Source: Inonotus obliquus (lineage: Eukaryota; Basidiomycota; Agaricomycetes; Hymenochaetales; Hymenochaetaceae). Taken from it: DNA of 64,000 bases. This document shows, one piece after another, positions 10,856 to 20,158 of this stretch. Position 1 is the stretch's first letter, and the number at the start of each line of letters is the position of its first letter. A program made the translations under genes and the position numbers. The notes under the pieces are model-generated. The model had not been told where the DNA came from. It saw nothing but the letters and a program-made list of their open reading frames with translations, and made no database searches. The stretch spans positions 1,854,769 to 1,918,768 of the forward strand of contig JAJHTX010000012.1 in assembly GCA_032164295.1 (NCBI GenBank), written 5' to 3'.

Positions 10856-12507
10856 TGAATGTGCGAGAACGCGGCCGGTATTAGAAATACCGGATGAGGG
10901 GGGTACGATTTAGATGCGTTGGGAGGGCCGGTACGTGGCGGTACTAAGTCGTACAGTCACAGACAAGTCGTCAAGAGAGAATAGTAGGGCCTGGCGAGAC
11001 GAATCCGTCGATACCGAGTCGTCTGGTGTCTGGTATTACGGTAGAGAGAACGAAGCAGTAGAGGAAGCGAGCTGAGGAGGTGTTTTTGATAGGACTGGTC
11101 GTGAGACGAGAGACGAGGGCGACGAAGACGAGAACGACGACTACCGGTATCGATACCGGTGACTACGAGACGAGACGAACGAACGGGGACTTGAACGGGA
11201 TGAGCAAAACCCGGACCTTCACTCTGGAAGTTCCTCTCAGATTAGCTGGTTTGCTACAGTAGAACATGCAGGCTATAAATACCATAATACCGTAGCCATT
11301 CAAGATACCAAATGGGGGGTTTTTACAAGTCGAATCGTACCGTAATCCGGTACAAGAAATGGAACATAAGGTCGAATCGAATGTAAAATTACAATCAGGG
11401 GAAACATAAGATGATGAATGAATAAGAAGTTTTATCAGGGGGTAGCTAAGAATAGGGTGGGACGAGACAAGAACCCAATGAAAACTCACGACGAGCGATA
11501 CCGAGGTAGGGCGGCGATACCGACGTCGACCAGCGCTAAATTAAGGACGTGTCTCAAGCTACCGCATGGGCGCTCCTGGCGATGTCCCTGTCGTAGGAGA
11601 AGCACGTCATCCTGATTTACCTTTGTTCCGGTATCATGATCCGTGCGGCGTCAGTCTGGGCGTCTACCGATCGATCGGACGGCGTGCTCCGATGTAGACG
11701 TGTCGGTACAACCCAACCTTGGCAATGGGGTACTCTACCGTTCGGTACCAATCAGTACCCTGGGATCGTCCCTGAGCATCGCTCTAGCCCCTCGATATCG
11801 ACCGGTACGCGTCGCCTGACTCGACTGGGCATTGCTTGGCTTCCCCTCCGAGTCGGATCGATGGCCTCCTCCGAGATCGAAGCAGCGTACGGAGGACTTG
11901 ATTCATTTCCCAACCTTCCTCTCGACGTAGATCTCCGATGGCGTGGTCTCGACCTAGCACACGTAACGAACTCCGGTATCGGAGCGGACCATCGGTATCA
12001 ACACCGGTATCGTCGGTATCGATGTATGGCGGTTCGGAAGGGCATACCGTCGGGCTTGGAACCTCGACCATGATCCAACTCTTCGCAGCAACGTATGGCA
12101 GACCGAGTGCAGCTTTGTGAGCCTTTTTCTATGGTATGGGCTGTCGAGGGCGTAGTATCGACTAGGTGTGGAGTATTAAGCGTCGGTATCAGGACGGGTG
12201 GACGGTACGGTATCGGTATCATCGGTATCGAAGTCTGGTGGTTCGGTACTATGATGGAAGACGGGCGTAGGGATTGGTGATTCGGTATTGGCGCAGAAGT
12301 GGACCAGTTCTCAATCGCTCTCAGCCTTGTCGAATCGCAGAAGCCTCGTACTTTGTTGGAACCGCAGGCGTAGATAGGACGGCAGAAGTACCGTGGTCCG
12401 AAGAGAAGTAAGAAGCGGTAGAATCGCAGAAGTATTGTTAATTGGAAGAAGCGGTAGAATCGCAGAATTAAGCCCATATCGATCGTAGCCTCCGGTATTA
12501 CTCTTTA
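10856..12507 (-). repeat. 3' LTR of the Gypsy element
   Basis: It has the same 1652-bp length as the right copy. On the plus strand it reads TGAATGTGCGAG...TTACTCTTTA, so in element orientation it is TAAAGAG...GCACATTCA, a TA...CA terminus instead of the usual TG...CA. It is unusually long and contains many CGGTA/TACCG words. Short ORFs inside it are repeated exactly in the other LTR and are not treated as genes. Confidence 0.93.
11143..11160. promoter_or_regulatory. 18-bp perfect palindrome ACCGGTATCGATACCGGT in the LTR
   Basis: This is a perfect inverted repeat with CCGG at each arm and ATCGAT at the centre. It is repeated at 22794-22811 in the other LTR. In the older solo LTR at 45300 the corresponding site reads CTGGTATCAATACCAG, eroded by CpG transitions. 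Fungal Zn2Cys6 proteins typically bind inverted CGG/CCG half-sites, and this element encodes such a protein, so it is a candidate operator. That binding is inference. Confidence 0.4.
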
Positions 12508-12514
12508 TCTCCCC
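12508..12514 (-). other. polypurine tract candidate
   Basis: In element orientation the internal region ends GGGGAGA directly before the 3' LTR (TAAAG). This is the position and composition of the purine tract that primes plus-strand DNA synthesis in LTR retroelements. It is short but exactly abuts the LTR. Confidence 0.6.
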
Positions 12515-12666
12515 GGTACTTTAGATAGTGACTGTCCCCAGTCACCAACCTTCCGTCTTGATCACGTGACGAATCGATTGGCGGGAGAAGATGGGCGTTT
12601 ATAGACATTTTTGGAGCGCGACTTCGGTAATTGCAGCCTTCCAAACGTAACCTTCGCTTGACCACA

Positions 12667-14330
12667 ATGGCTCGCACAACGCACACCAAGACCTACGGGC
12701 GTCACAACCGCAGCAGCAACAACAACAACAACGGCAGGGATGATCGCAACGATGACCAGAACCGCGACGGCGACGGCGACAAAAACGACGCGAGTGGTAG
12801 ACGAGTACCGCGTATCCGCATCCGGCGAACGTCCGTGCTCCTGGCGAGCCTGAGGCGTATCTCCTCAGCTGTCCGGGAACGTTTGGCATGGTACGTGGAG
12901 CATCGTGAGGAGCTGTTGGTGGAGTCTCGTGCTGGAGGAAGAAAACTACCGACGCACTGGCGGCGGTTGAAGAGGTTTTTGTGGTTCAAGGTGTGCATCG
13001 GTATTAGATTGTCTGGCTTCTCTCTGTACTGATTGGTCGATAATAGTTGTTGTTCGAGCGTACCATCCGAGAGTACTACGGTACGGTACCGGTAGCGGCG
13101 CGACGTATGGGAGACGTGGACTGGCGCGGGTATTGGACGGTAGTTCGTGCCTGGAGTGAGCTGCGCTGGATGGTGCAGCTCAATTTGCCTAGGGCCGTAC
13201 GCTCGGTCATCCGCAGGTTGAGGCCGTACGGGTACTCGTCGTCGACGGAGATCCTCCCCCTCCCATGTTGGTTACCTGACCTACCACCTACGGGAGGGGA
13301 GATGGACGCGTTTCTGTACCCTACGGGAACGGACGAGGGGGTCGCTGAGTACATACCGCCCGAGCGTACACCGGTACCGACGTGGGAACGACCTGAGCGA
13401 TGGTTTCCACAAATACCGGCGTCGATCAGCGAAGTACCGGAGTCGGTACCTGTCAATACCGAGATCGGCGAAGACGACGAGGATGACGATGATGACTACG
13501 ACGGAGACGATTTTGACGACGGTAATGAGGGCAACGGCGGACCAGCCATACCGAGGCGCTTATCAAAGGGTAAGGGGAAGGCGGTACCGCGCCGTCAAAC
13601 ACGACTGCCGCCGCACCGACCTCGACGCGTGTGGCCTCCCTCCTCGGAATCAGTCGGTATTTCACGAGTGAGGGCTGCGCAGCGTCGGTATGCGAGGCAG
13701 CGGCATCAACAACAGCAGCAGCAGCAACGGCGGCCATGGTTTGGCGAGGCGTCGGACAACGGACCGTCGGAGTTCGTACCGATGGCCGGCCTTCCTTCGG
13801 AAGGTTCTTCTTCTCGGCGTCGCGAAGCACGGTCCACTCCGTCAGAACCTGGGCCTTCGAATTGGCGTTTCGGTACACACCAACAACGACAACAACAACA
13901 ACAACAACAACAAACAAATCCATACGAGTATTTACTCGACGATCCCTTGCTAATCCCTCACAGCCACGACTTTTTCTCTCCTTCACAGGCGGCTCTGCTC
14001 GACGTCGACTCTGCTTTCTTCATACCGGTACAGTCTCAGCAACAGCAACAACAGCAACTACCGATCGATCGCTGGTGGCCGTACGACCAAAACGAGACGT
14101 TCGTCGTCAGTCGTGCGCAGTCGGTATCCGTGGAGCGCGTAAGGGAAATGCTGGGCCAGCTGGCAGAACAACGGGAGCGGGTGGCGAAAGGTCGAGAGGA
14201 GGGTGAAGCGTCGACCCCTTCTGGAGTCGAAGGCGCTACCGAGGCGTCTACCGAAGGGGAAGCGCCAACGACGACAGCGACGACGGCGAGCGAGACCGCT
14301 ACCGAGGCGGTAAAAACGGCGACGACGGCA

Positions 14331-14361
<31 letters not shown>

Positions 14362-16031
14362 TGGCAGACGTCGGTACCGCAGTCGAGGTACCGTCGTCGA
14401 CAGTTATTTCAGAGGAGACGGAACTGGAGCGGGAGACGAGGCTGACCGCGCTGGCCGACGAGGAGCAGCATAGGCGGGACTTGGAGGCGCTGGACGAGCT
14501 GCTGGAGCAGCAGAGGATCATGCGGGAGAGGATTGCGAAGCGCGAAGCTGAAGCTGCGCGCAGGGCGGCGAAGGCAAGGAAGCCTGCTCCCGTTACCGAG
14601 GAGAGCGCACCAGCCACAGCAGCAGCAGCAGCAACAACAGCAGCTGCAAGGACTGTAACCCCCACGACGGCTGTGCCAGAGGACTCCAGCCCCGCTACCG
14701 AGGTCCCAGCTGCAGTGGCAACAGCAGCAACAGCAGCAACTGCAACACTGGAGGCTGCTCCAGACGATGCTACCGCCACTACCGAGGCTCCCGTAGACAT
14801 GCCTCCCAGTGAGCTCCAGCAGCAACAACAACAGCAGCAGGAGCTACCGCTCTTCCTTCCAGAGTCGCTTGCACATACCGACGAGCAGCTGCAGCAACAA
14901 CAGCAGCTTCCTACTCCAGAGCCCGTCGACGTCCCTTCCACGGCTACCGAGCCGACTCAGCTGCAGCAGCAGCAACAACAAACACCAGAGGAGCCCGTCG
15001 AGTACGTTACCGACGTGGTAGAGGACGCTATGCAGCAGTCGCCTGCTCAGCCTCCTTCGGTAGAGGTGCCAGTACAGCAGCAGCAACAACAACAGCAGCA
15101 GCTTGAGACGCCTGCTCCGTCATCGTCGGTACCGCTGCCTCCACAGCAACAACAACAGCTACCGCAACCATCGCGGGTCCCTCCCTCAGCACGTCGAGCA
15201 CGGCCTTCGAAGAAGAAGCAGCCGCCTCCTTCTCAGCAGGAGCCATCACCTCCACGGCAGCAGCAACAGCAACAGCAACAGCGGCTGCGTACCGCCGAAG
15301 AGCTGGCAGAGGAGCACGGCCTCGTCATTCTCAACAGCATGGGGAAGTCTCGGTACCCAGGTCCTCCGCCGGTACCGTACGCCTATGCGTGCGAGAGGTG
15401 TCGGAAACACAACGCGGAGTGTGTGGGGCGGGAGGGGAAGTCTTGCTTCCTCTGCACCCTCAAGTGGCGTGTGAGGTGCGAGCACGCGTCTCATCGTAGG
15501 TCGCAGGCTCCAGCAACAGAAGCAACAGCAGCAACAACAACAGCAGCTGCTACCGCCGTGCCACCTGTCTCTCGCCCTCCACCGTCGGTACCGTCATCCG
15601 CCCCACCTCCAGCAGCAGCAGCAGCAGCAACAGCAGCAAAGCCGACCGCTACCGCCAAGACTACCGCGAAGAGGAAGAGGACTGAGGCCTCGGTAGAAGC
15701 ACCACCCCCTCCCAAGCGCAGGCGCGCCCCTCCCTCGTCCAAGCAGCAGCAACAGCAACAACAGCAACAGCAACAGCTGCAGCGGCCTGTGGCCGGACCG
15801 AGCCAGTTCCCAGGCTCGTTCGAGGACATGCGCCGCTCCCTCTCCATGGATGGGGCGAGCGGCCGTGTCAGGCGACTGGCGGAGGCACAACGGGACATCC
15901 GCGAGGTGTACCGCCTCGGCTCACAGCTCACGCGGCTCGCTGAGGGCACGCTGTCGCGGATCAACGTGTTGCTGTCAGAAGTGGAAGGGGAAGAGGATGA
16001 GGATGAGGATGAGGATGAGGACGAGGAGTGA
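12667..16031 (+). CDS. antisense polyQ Zn2Cys6 zinc-cluster protein of the Gypsy element
   Basis: The spliced gene has exon 1 at 12667-12990 and exon 2 at 13047-16031. The 56-bp GT...AG intron is phase 0, and the product is 1102 aa from ATG MARTTHTK. Upstream in-frame codons lack ATG, so this start was chosen. In order, the protein has an Asn/Arg/Asp-rich N-terminus, a basic helical block (RRTSVLLASLRRISS), an Arg/Trp-rich block, an acidic run (DDEDDDDDYDGD), and long Gln tracts coded by CAG/CAA alternating with Thr/Ala-rich stretches. Next come a zinc cluster at residues 890-919 (C-x2-C-x6-C-x7-C-x2-C-x7-C, starting CERCRKHNAEC), a KRKR/PPKRRR basic patch likely to be a nuclear signal, and an acidic tail (EEDEDEDEDE). 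Zn2Cys6 proteins are fungal transcription regulators, usually with the cluster near the N-terminus. Here it is near the C-terminus. The gene points away from the 3' LTR and against gag-pol, so its promoter is probably in or beside that LTR. The role is unproven. Confidence 0.8.
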
Positions 16032-16420
16032 AAGGTCGGCGCAGAGCTCGGTACGTCGGTAGTCGACGGTATCGAGGTGTTTGTTTCGTGTGCGATCGGA
16101 CTGTCCGCGTGTTTCTGTTCTGAAAAAAAATCCCTGCCTTTGATAAAGTAACCAGTAGATAAAAGACTTGTAGTTTTATAATACGGTTGCAAAAAAAGTA
16201 GTGGTTTCGTACGAAAAGAGGGTGAAATAAGAATGGAGTGCAGAAGGTGAAGTATAAGAGGATTGGCATACCGATACCGAAGGAAGCTTCGGTATCGACG
16301 AATAACATAATATATGGTTAGACGCATAATGGGCGGAATCATAGGACTTCAAAAAAAAAATGAATCATAAGGCATGGAAATTGTCATAAGGCATAGAGCA
16401 TTGTCAGACGGTATCGGTAT
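16032..16420. other. intergenic region between convergent antisense gene and pol
   Basis: This stretch of 389 bp separates two genes that end towards each other. It holds AT-rich runs (AAAAAAAATCC near 16125, CAAAAAAAGTAG near 16190, AAAAAAAAAATG near 16350) that could serve as 3' ends for both transcripts, and one CCGATACCGAAGG-like inverted pair around 16270-16296. No gene is seen. Confidence 0.4.
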
Positions 16421-19400
16421 TCAATCCGAATCAGACGCTGAGTCGTCTTCGGTGTACCGATGTGGTGTCATCATTTCGTGCTCATCCTCGCCCGACTTCA
16501 GAAGTTCTTCGATGGGAACAGAAATCTCCGAACGGGGAAAATAAGGAATCAAACGAAATGCAGCCACACTGAAACGGGATACCGAACCATCCAACTCCAT
16601 AATAATATACGTACCGGACCTAGTCCTCCTCACTACCACGTAGGGACCCAAATACCGAGGTTTCGTCTTCCTATCCAACTCCTTCTCGACTCGAGTGTTA
16701 CGCAGTAGCACGAGGCTACCGGGGTCGAAATCGTAGTCTTTGATCGTATGCTTGTGGACCTCGGCGAAATGTCTGGCGTACCGGTGGCGAGCGTCTAAGA
16801 CGATACGGGCTACTCGATCGAGGTCTTCCTGTCGCTTCTGCAGCTGTCTGGCACGCACGGAGATCAATTCGGTGGTCGAAAGCGGTCTACCGAAGTCTTC
16901 TACGAGATAGGTGGCTTCGGCGAGATCGAATGGCAATACTGGTTCGACTCCATGTACCATGTAGTAAGGCGACATTCCGGTATCCTTACCGATGGTAATT
17001 CGTTCGGCCCAAAATACCGAGTAGGCGTGTTCGTGCCATTTCGTCGCATTACCGCCGCTGGTCTTCATGAGGGCCTCTTGCACATCGTAGTGTCGACGTT
17101 CCACGATCCCATTAGCACGAGAGTTGTAAGCGGAAATACGGATGTGGTTGATGTGATACCGATCGCGCAACCAGTCTAGCGCCATGATGAACGGAGTACC
17201 GTTATCGGTAACGAGCTCTGGACAAGCGCCATACCGACATAACAGGTCCTGGAAGATAAACTGACCGATCGTATGACCAGTCTGCTTGCGTAGCAACCTA
17301 AACTCGGGATAACTAGTGAGCGAGCATCGAGCTTGGACAATATAATGGTATCCTCCAGACGCAGGCATGTGCTTTGTGTCGATATGTATCTTCTGGAATA
17401 TCGGCGCTACCGACGGTACTGATGGCGGTATCAACACCTTCGTCGTCTGTCGGTATTGACATTCGTCGCAGGTCCTGACGAAATATTTGACATCGTCGCT
17501 GACAGATGGCCACCAGAACCTTTCGAGTAAGCGTTGACGTACGACGTAGACTCCTTTGTGACCGAGGTTGTCGTGCGCATCCTGGACGAGGTTCCAGCGT
17601 TTCGCCAGTTCCACCACTAACTGAGGGGATTCCGATCGAGTCTTTCTCCAGAGTCTTCCCTTCTTCGTGAAAAATCCCGAGGCGTATCGAACGAAGCCTT
17701 GGAGGTGCTTCTCCGGTATGTCTTCTGGTCGAATACCGGACTCGAGGAAGCGTCGAACCTGCCCCAGTCGAATTTCCTTCTTCTGGGCTGCATCGGTCTT
17801 CGGAAACTCCAACCTTGGCGATGCATCGGTTTCGCCGGCGGTATATACCTCCCCTAATCCCTTCGAGACGCAACTTATCGCATGGGTCCTAGCGGGGTTG
17901 ACTGTCGAACTCGAGGGTGAAATACCGACTAATACCGAGGCGACGGTGCCAAGTACCGAAGTCATTACGAAAGCATAGGCATCGTCGATCCACTCCTCGA
18001 AGTCGTCTTCTTCTACTGGGTCTTCAGGGGCGGCTCTCCTTCGAGATAGTCCGTCGGTACAGGTGAATTCGGAAGCCGGTACATGTCGTAGTTTGAAGTC
18101 GAATAATAGGATACCGGCTATCCAGCGATTGATGGTAGCGTTTGGCTGGAGGTCTGGATTATTGATCATGCCTTTGACGTAGGCGGCGTCCATTTCTACC
18201 ACGAAGGTCTTGACTCCATAGATGAATAACCGTACCGCTCGCAAGGCACGAAAGAGTCCGAACAATTCTATCTTCGGCTGTGAGTACTGCGCTTGTACCG
18301 GCGACCAATTTATTGAACCGAATCGATTGATACGTCGTCTACCGTCAGGGTGTTCTTGTCCGAGGGTCCAACCTACTCCGATGATTGACGAATCTACCGC
18401 GAGCACCACCTCTCGTTCCGCCGAATAGTCGATAGCTGACAGCGCCGGGCACTTGATTACTGCTTCTTTGAGCTTGTCCATGGACTCCTGTTCGTCGTCT
18501 CCCCACTGAAAATTTAAGTTCTTTCGTGTTAACTGCGTGAGCGGTCTGGCCATCATCGAGTAACTTTTGATAAAAACGCGTAATACTCCTGCGGTACCGA
18601 GGAATCCTCGAACTTCGGTAAGCGTCTGGCAAGGCGGCCAGTCTCGAACTCGTTGTATCTTCGAATCGTCCGCTTCACGTCCGTTGTAGGTGAGTTTGTT
18701 ACCGAGAAATACCGCTGCGTCTGAGCAGGCCTGGAACTTCTTGCCTGAAAACGTCCCTCCTACTACTCTGACTCGTTGCAACACTCTGTTGACGTCGCAT
18801 AGGTGCTCGTACACAAACCTGCGAATACCGGGGTTGTCTGGCAGGGTTTCGAAAGTACCGTCATCGTTCTCATACCGAGCGAATCCTCCTAGGGTGATTA
18901 CGTCATCAGCATACGGTAGAGCAACGTCCGGTATCTCTTCATTTAGAATAAAGGTTACGTCACCGTGCATAATCTGCAGCGAATTCGTATACCCCATGGG
19001 CAGTACCTTGAGTCGGTAGGCACCCAGAGGCGTTTGGATCGTGGTAAGGTCGCGGGATCTCTCGTCCAGTGCGCGTTGGTCGAACGCAATCGCTAAGTCG
19101 AGCACGGTATAGCATGATCTCCCTCCACAACCGTCCACTAGGGTTTCGATGTTCGGCGGTACCGCTGAATCGCGAATTGATACTCCGTTTAGGTCCTGCA
19201 GATCGATTACGAATCGCAGCGAATCTCCATCTTTCTTGACCAGACAGAACCAACGGGATCGGTACGACGAATTCGATTCTTCTATGACGCCAGCTTGTAT
19301 CTTGTCCCGTAATAACTGGATCGTCTGCTTGAGTATACCGGGCGGTATTGGTATGTTCTTGCGCACCCACGGTACATGCGGTACCGTAGGCATTCGTACA

Positions 19401-20158
19401 GGATCGAAGTAAAGGGGGTCGAAGGTACCGCGTTCGGATTCGGTCCAAGCGAAGGCTCCTTCCTGCAACATCATCAGGTTGACTACGAGGTCCTCTTCGT
19501 CTGGCCACAGAAATCCATCGGGATTTAGCTCGAGTGCGTCCATTCGTTCTTGAGTTAGTTTCGTTGTCGGTACGAAGGGTATAGGTTTCGTCGGTAGAGT
19601 TGGCATTCCTCGCAGTGGATCAGGATGTCTTCGTCTGACTATCCTGAATTCCTCCGGTAAGACTCCTGGAACAGGCCTCACCTTCTGCGCTACCTTTTTA
19701 TATGCGAATACTTTGAGGTCGGTACCGTCGTTGGGATAGTCGAGCACCACCGAATCGAAGGAATCGTAATACTTGTCGAGCATTAGAGCGTTTTCTGATA
19801 ATAAATACCTGAGTCGATTCGAGAGAAGAGACGGCGAGAAATCGATAAATGTTTTTCGAATGTTTTCAGTGTTTCTTGATGAACGATACTGGCTACCGAC
19901 GTGGTCGAGCATAGAGGAGTGGGTATGGTCGTCGGTACCGAGGATAGAGAGAATCGATTTGAGCGAAGAGTCGAGTGGATTTGGGATATCGGTATCGAAA
20001 TGGTTAAGGATTCTGGAGTTGGTAACATGTCTTGCCGTACGGTTTAGGAGCACCGAGAACTCAGGATCGTCTCGCCGACCACTGGTCAGTTCCTCGACTG
20101 GGCAAAACCCGAGTCCGGTACACGCGTGTAGTTTCGTACTCCGGTAGCGACCATACAT
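16421..20158 (-). CDS. pol: Gypsy pol polyprotein: reverse transcriptase, RNase H, integrase
   Basis: The uninterrupted frame is 1245 codons from ATG 20158, although it is probably expressed by frameshift from gag. Reverse transcriptase shows RFVIDLQDLN, VLDLAIAFDQ and the catalytic box PYADDV. RNase H follows with VVLAVDSSIIGVGW, a QPKIELFGLFRA Glu block and VVEMDAAYVKG. The integrase zinc finger is H-x3-H...C-x2-C (HDNLGHKGVY ... CDECQYRQ). The catalytic core has IHIDTKHM, VTDNGTPF and NGIVERRH, giving D-D-E. The C-terminus has a GPY/F module (KPRYLGPYVVVRR). There is no chromodomain. All catalytic residues are present, so the enzyme should be functional. The overlap with gag is 73 nt in the -1 frame. 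Confidence 0.93.
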   Translation of the reverse strand: MYGRYRSTKLHACTGLGFCPVEELTSGRRDDPEFSVLLNRTARHVTNSRILNHFDTDIPNPLDSSLKSILSILGTDDHTHSSMLDHVGSQYRSSRNTENIRKTFIDFSPSLLSNRLRYLLSENALMLDKYYDSFDSVVLDYPNDGTDLKVFAYKKVAQKVRPVPGVLPEEFRIVRRRHPDPLRGMPTLPTKPIPFVPTTKLTQERMDALELNPDGFLWPDEEDLVVNLMMLQEGAFAWTESERGTFDPLYFDPVRMPTVPHVPWVRKNIPIPPGILKQTIQLLRDKIQAGVIEESNSSYRSRWFCLVKKDGDSLRFVIDLQDLNGVSIRDSAVPPNIETLVDGCGGRSCYTVLDLAIAFDQRALDERSRDLTTIQTPLGAYRLKVLPMGYTNSLQIMHGDVTFILNEEIPDVALPYADDVITLGGFARYENDDGTFETLPDNPGIRRFVYEHLCDVNRVLQRVRVVGGTFSGKKFQACSDAAVFLGNKLTYNGREADDSKIQRVRDWPPCQTLTEVRGFLGTAGVLRVFIKSYSMMARPLTQLTRKNLNFQWGDDEQESMDKLKEAVIKCPALSAIDYSAEREVVLAVDSSIIGVGWTLGQEHPDGRRRINRFGSINWSPVQAQYSQPKIELFGLFRALRAVRLFIYGVKTFVVEMDAAYVKGMINNPDLQPNATINRWIAGILLFDFKLRHVPASEFTCTDGLSRRRAAPEDPVEEDDFEEWIDDAYAFVMTSVLGTVASVLVGISPSSSTVNPARTHAISCVSKGLGEVYTAGETDASPRLEFPKTDAAQKKEIRLGQVRRFLESGIRPEDIPEKHLQGFVRYASGFFTKKGRLWRKTRSESPQLVVELAKRWNLVQDAHDNLGHKGVYVVRQRLLERFWWPSVSDDVKYFVRTCDECQYRQTTKVLIPPSVPSVAPIFQKIHIDTKHMPASGGYHYIVQARCSLTSYPEFRLLRKQTGHTIGQFIFQDLLCRYGACPELVTDNGTPFIMALDWLRDRYHINHIRISAYNSRANGIVERRHYDVQEALMKTSGGNATKWHEHAYSVFWAERITIGKDTGMSPYYMVHGVEPVLPFDLAEATYLVEDFGRPLSTTELISVRARQLQKRQEDLDRVARIVLDARHRYARHFAEVHKHTIKDYDFDPGSLVLLRNTRVEKELDRKTKPRYLGPYVVVRRTRSGTYIIMELDGSVSRFSVAAFRLIPYFPRSEISVPIEELLKSGEDEHEMMTPHRYTEDDSASDSD

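Noticed and set aside
11636..12073. Open frames of 60-159 codons inside the LTRs, repeated exactly at 23287-24128
   Set aside because: They are identical because the LTRs are identical; no domain or conserved start was visible and the older LTR copies do not keep the frames.
14036..14941. Long minus-strand Ser/Cys/Val-rich frame of 301 codons opposite the antisense polyQ gene
   Set aside because: It is the complement of CAG/CAA and ACG repeat tracts and has no non-repetitive sequence; a shadow of the real gene.
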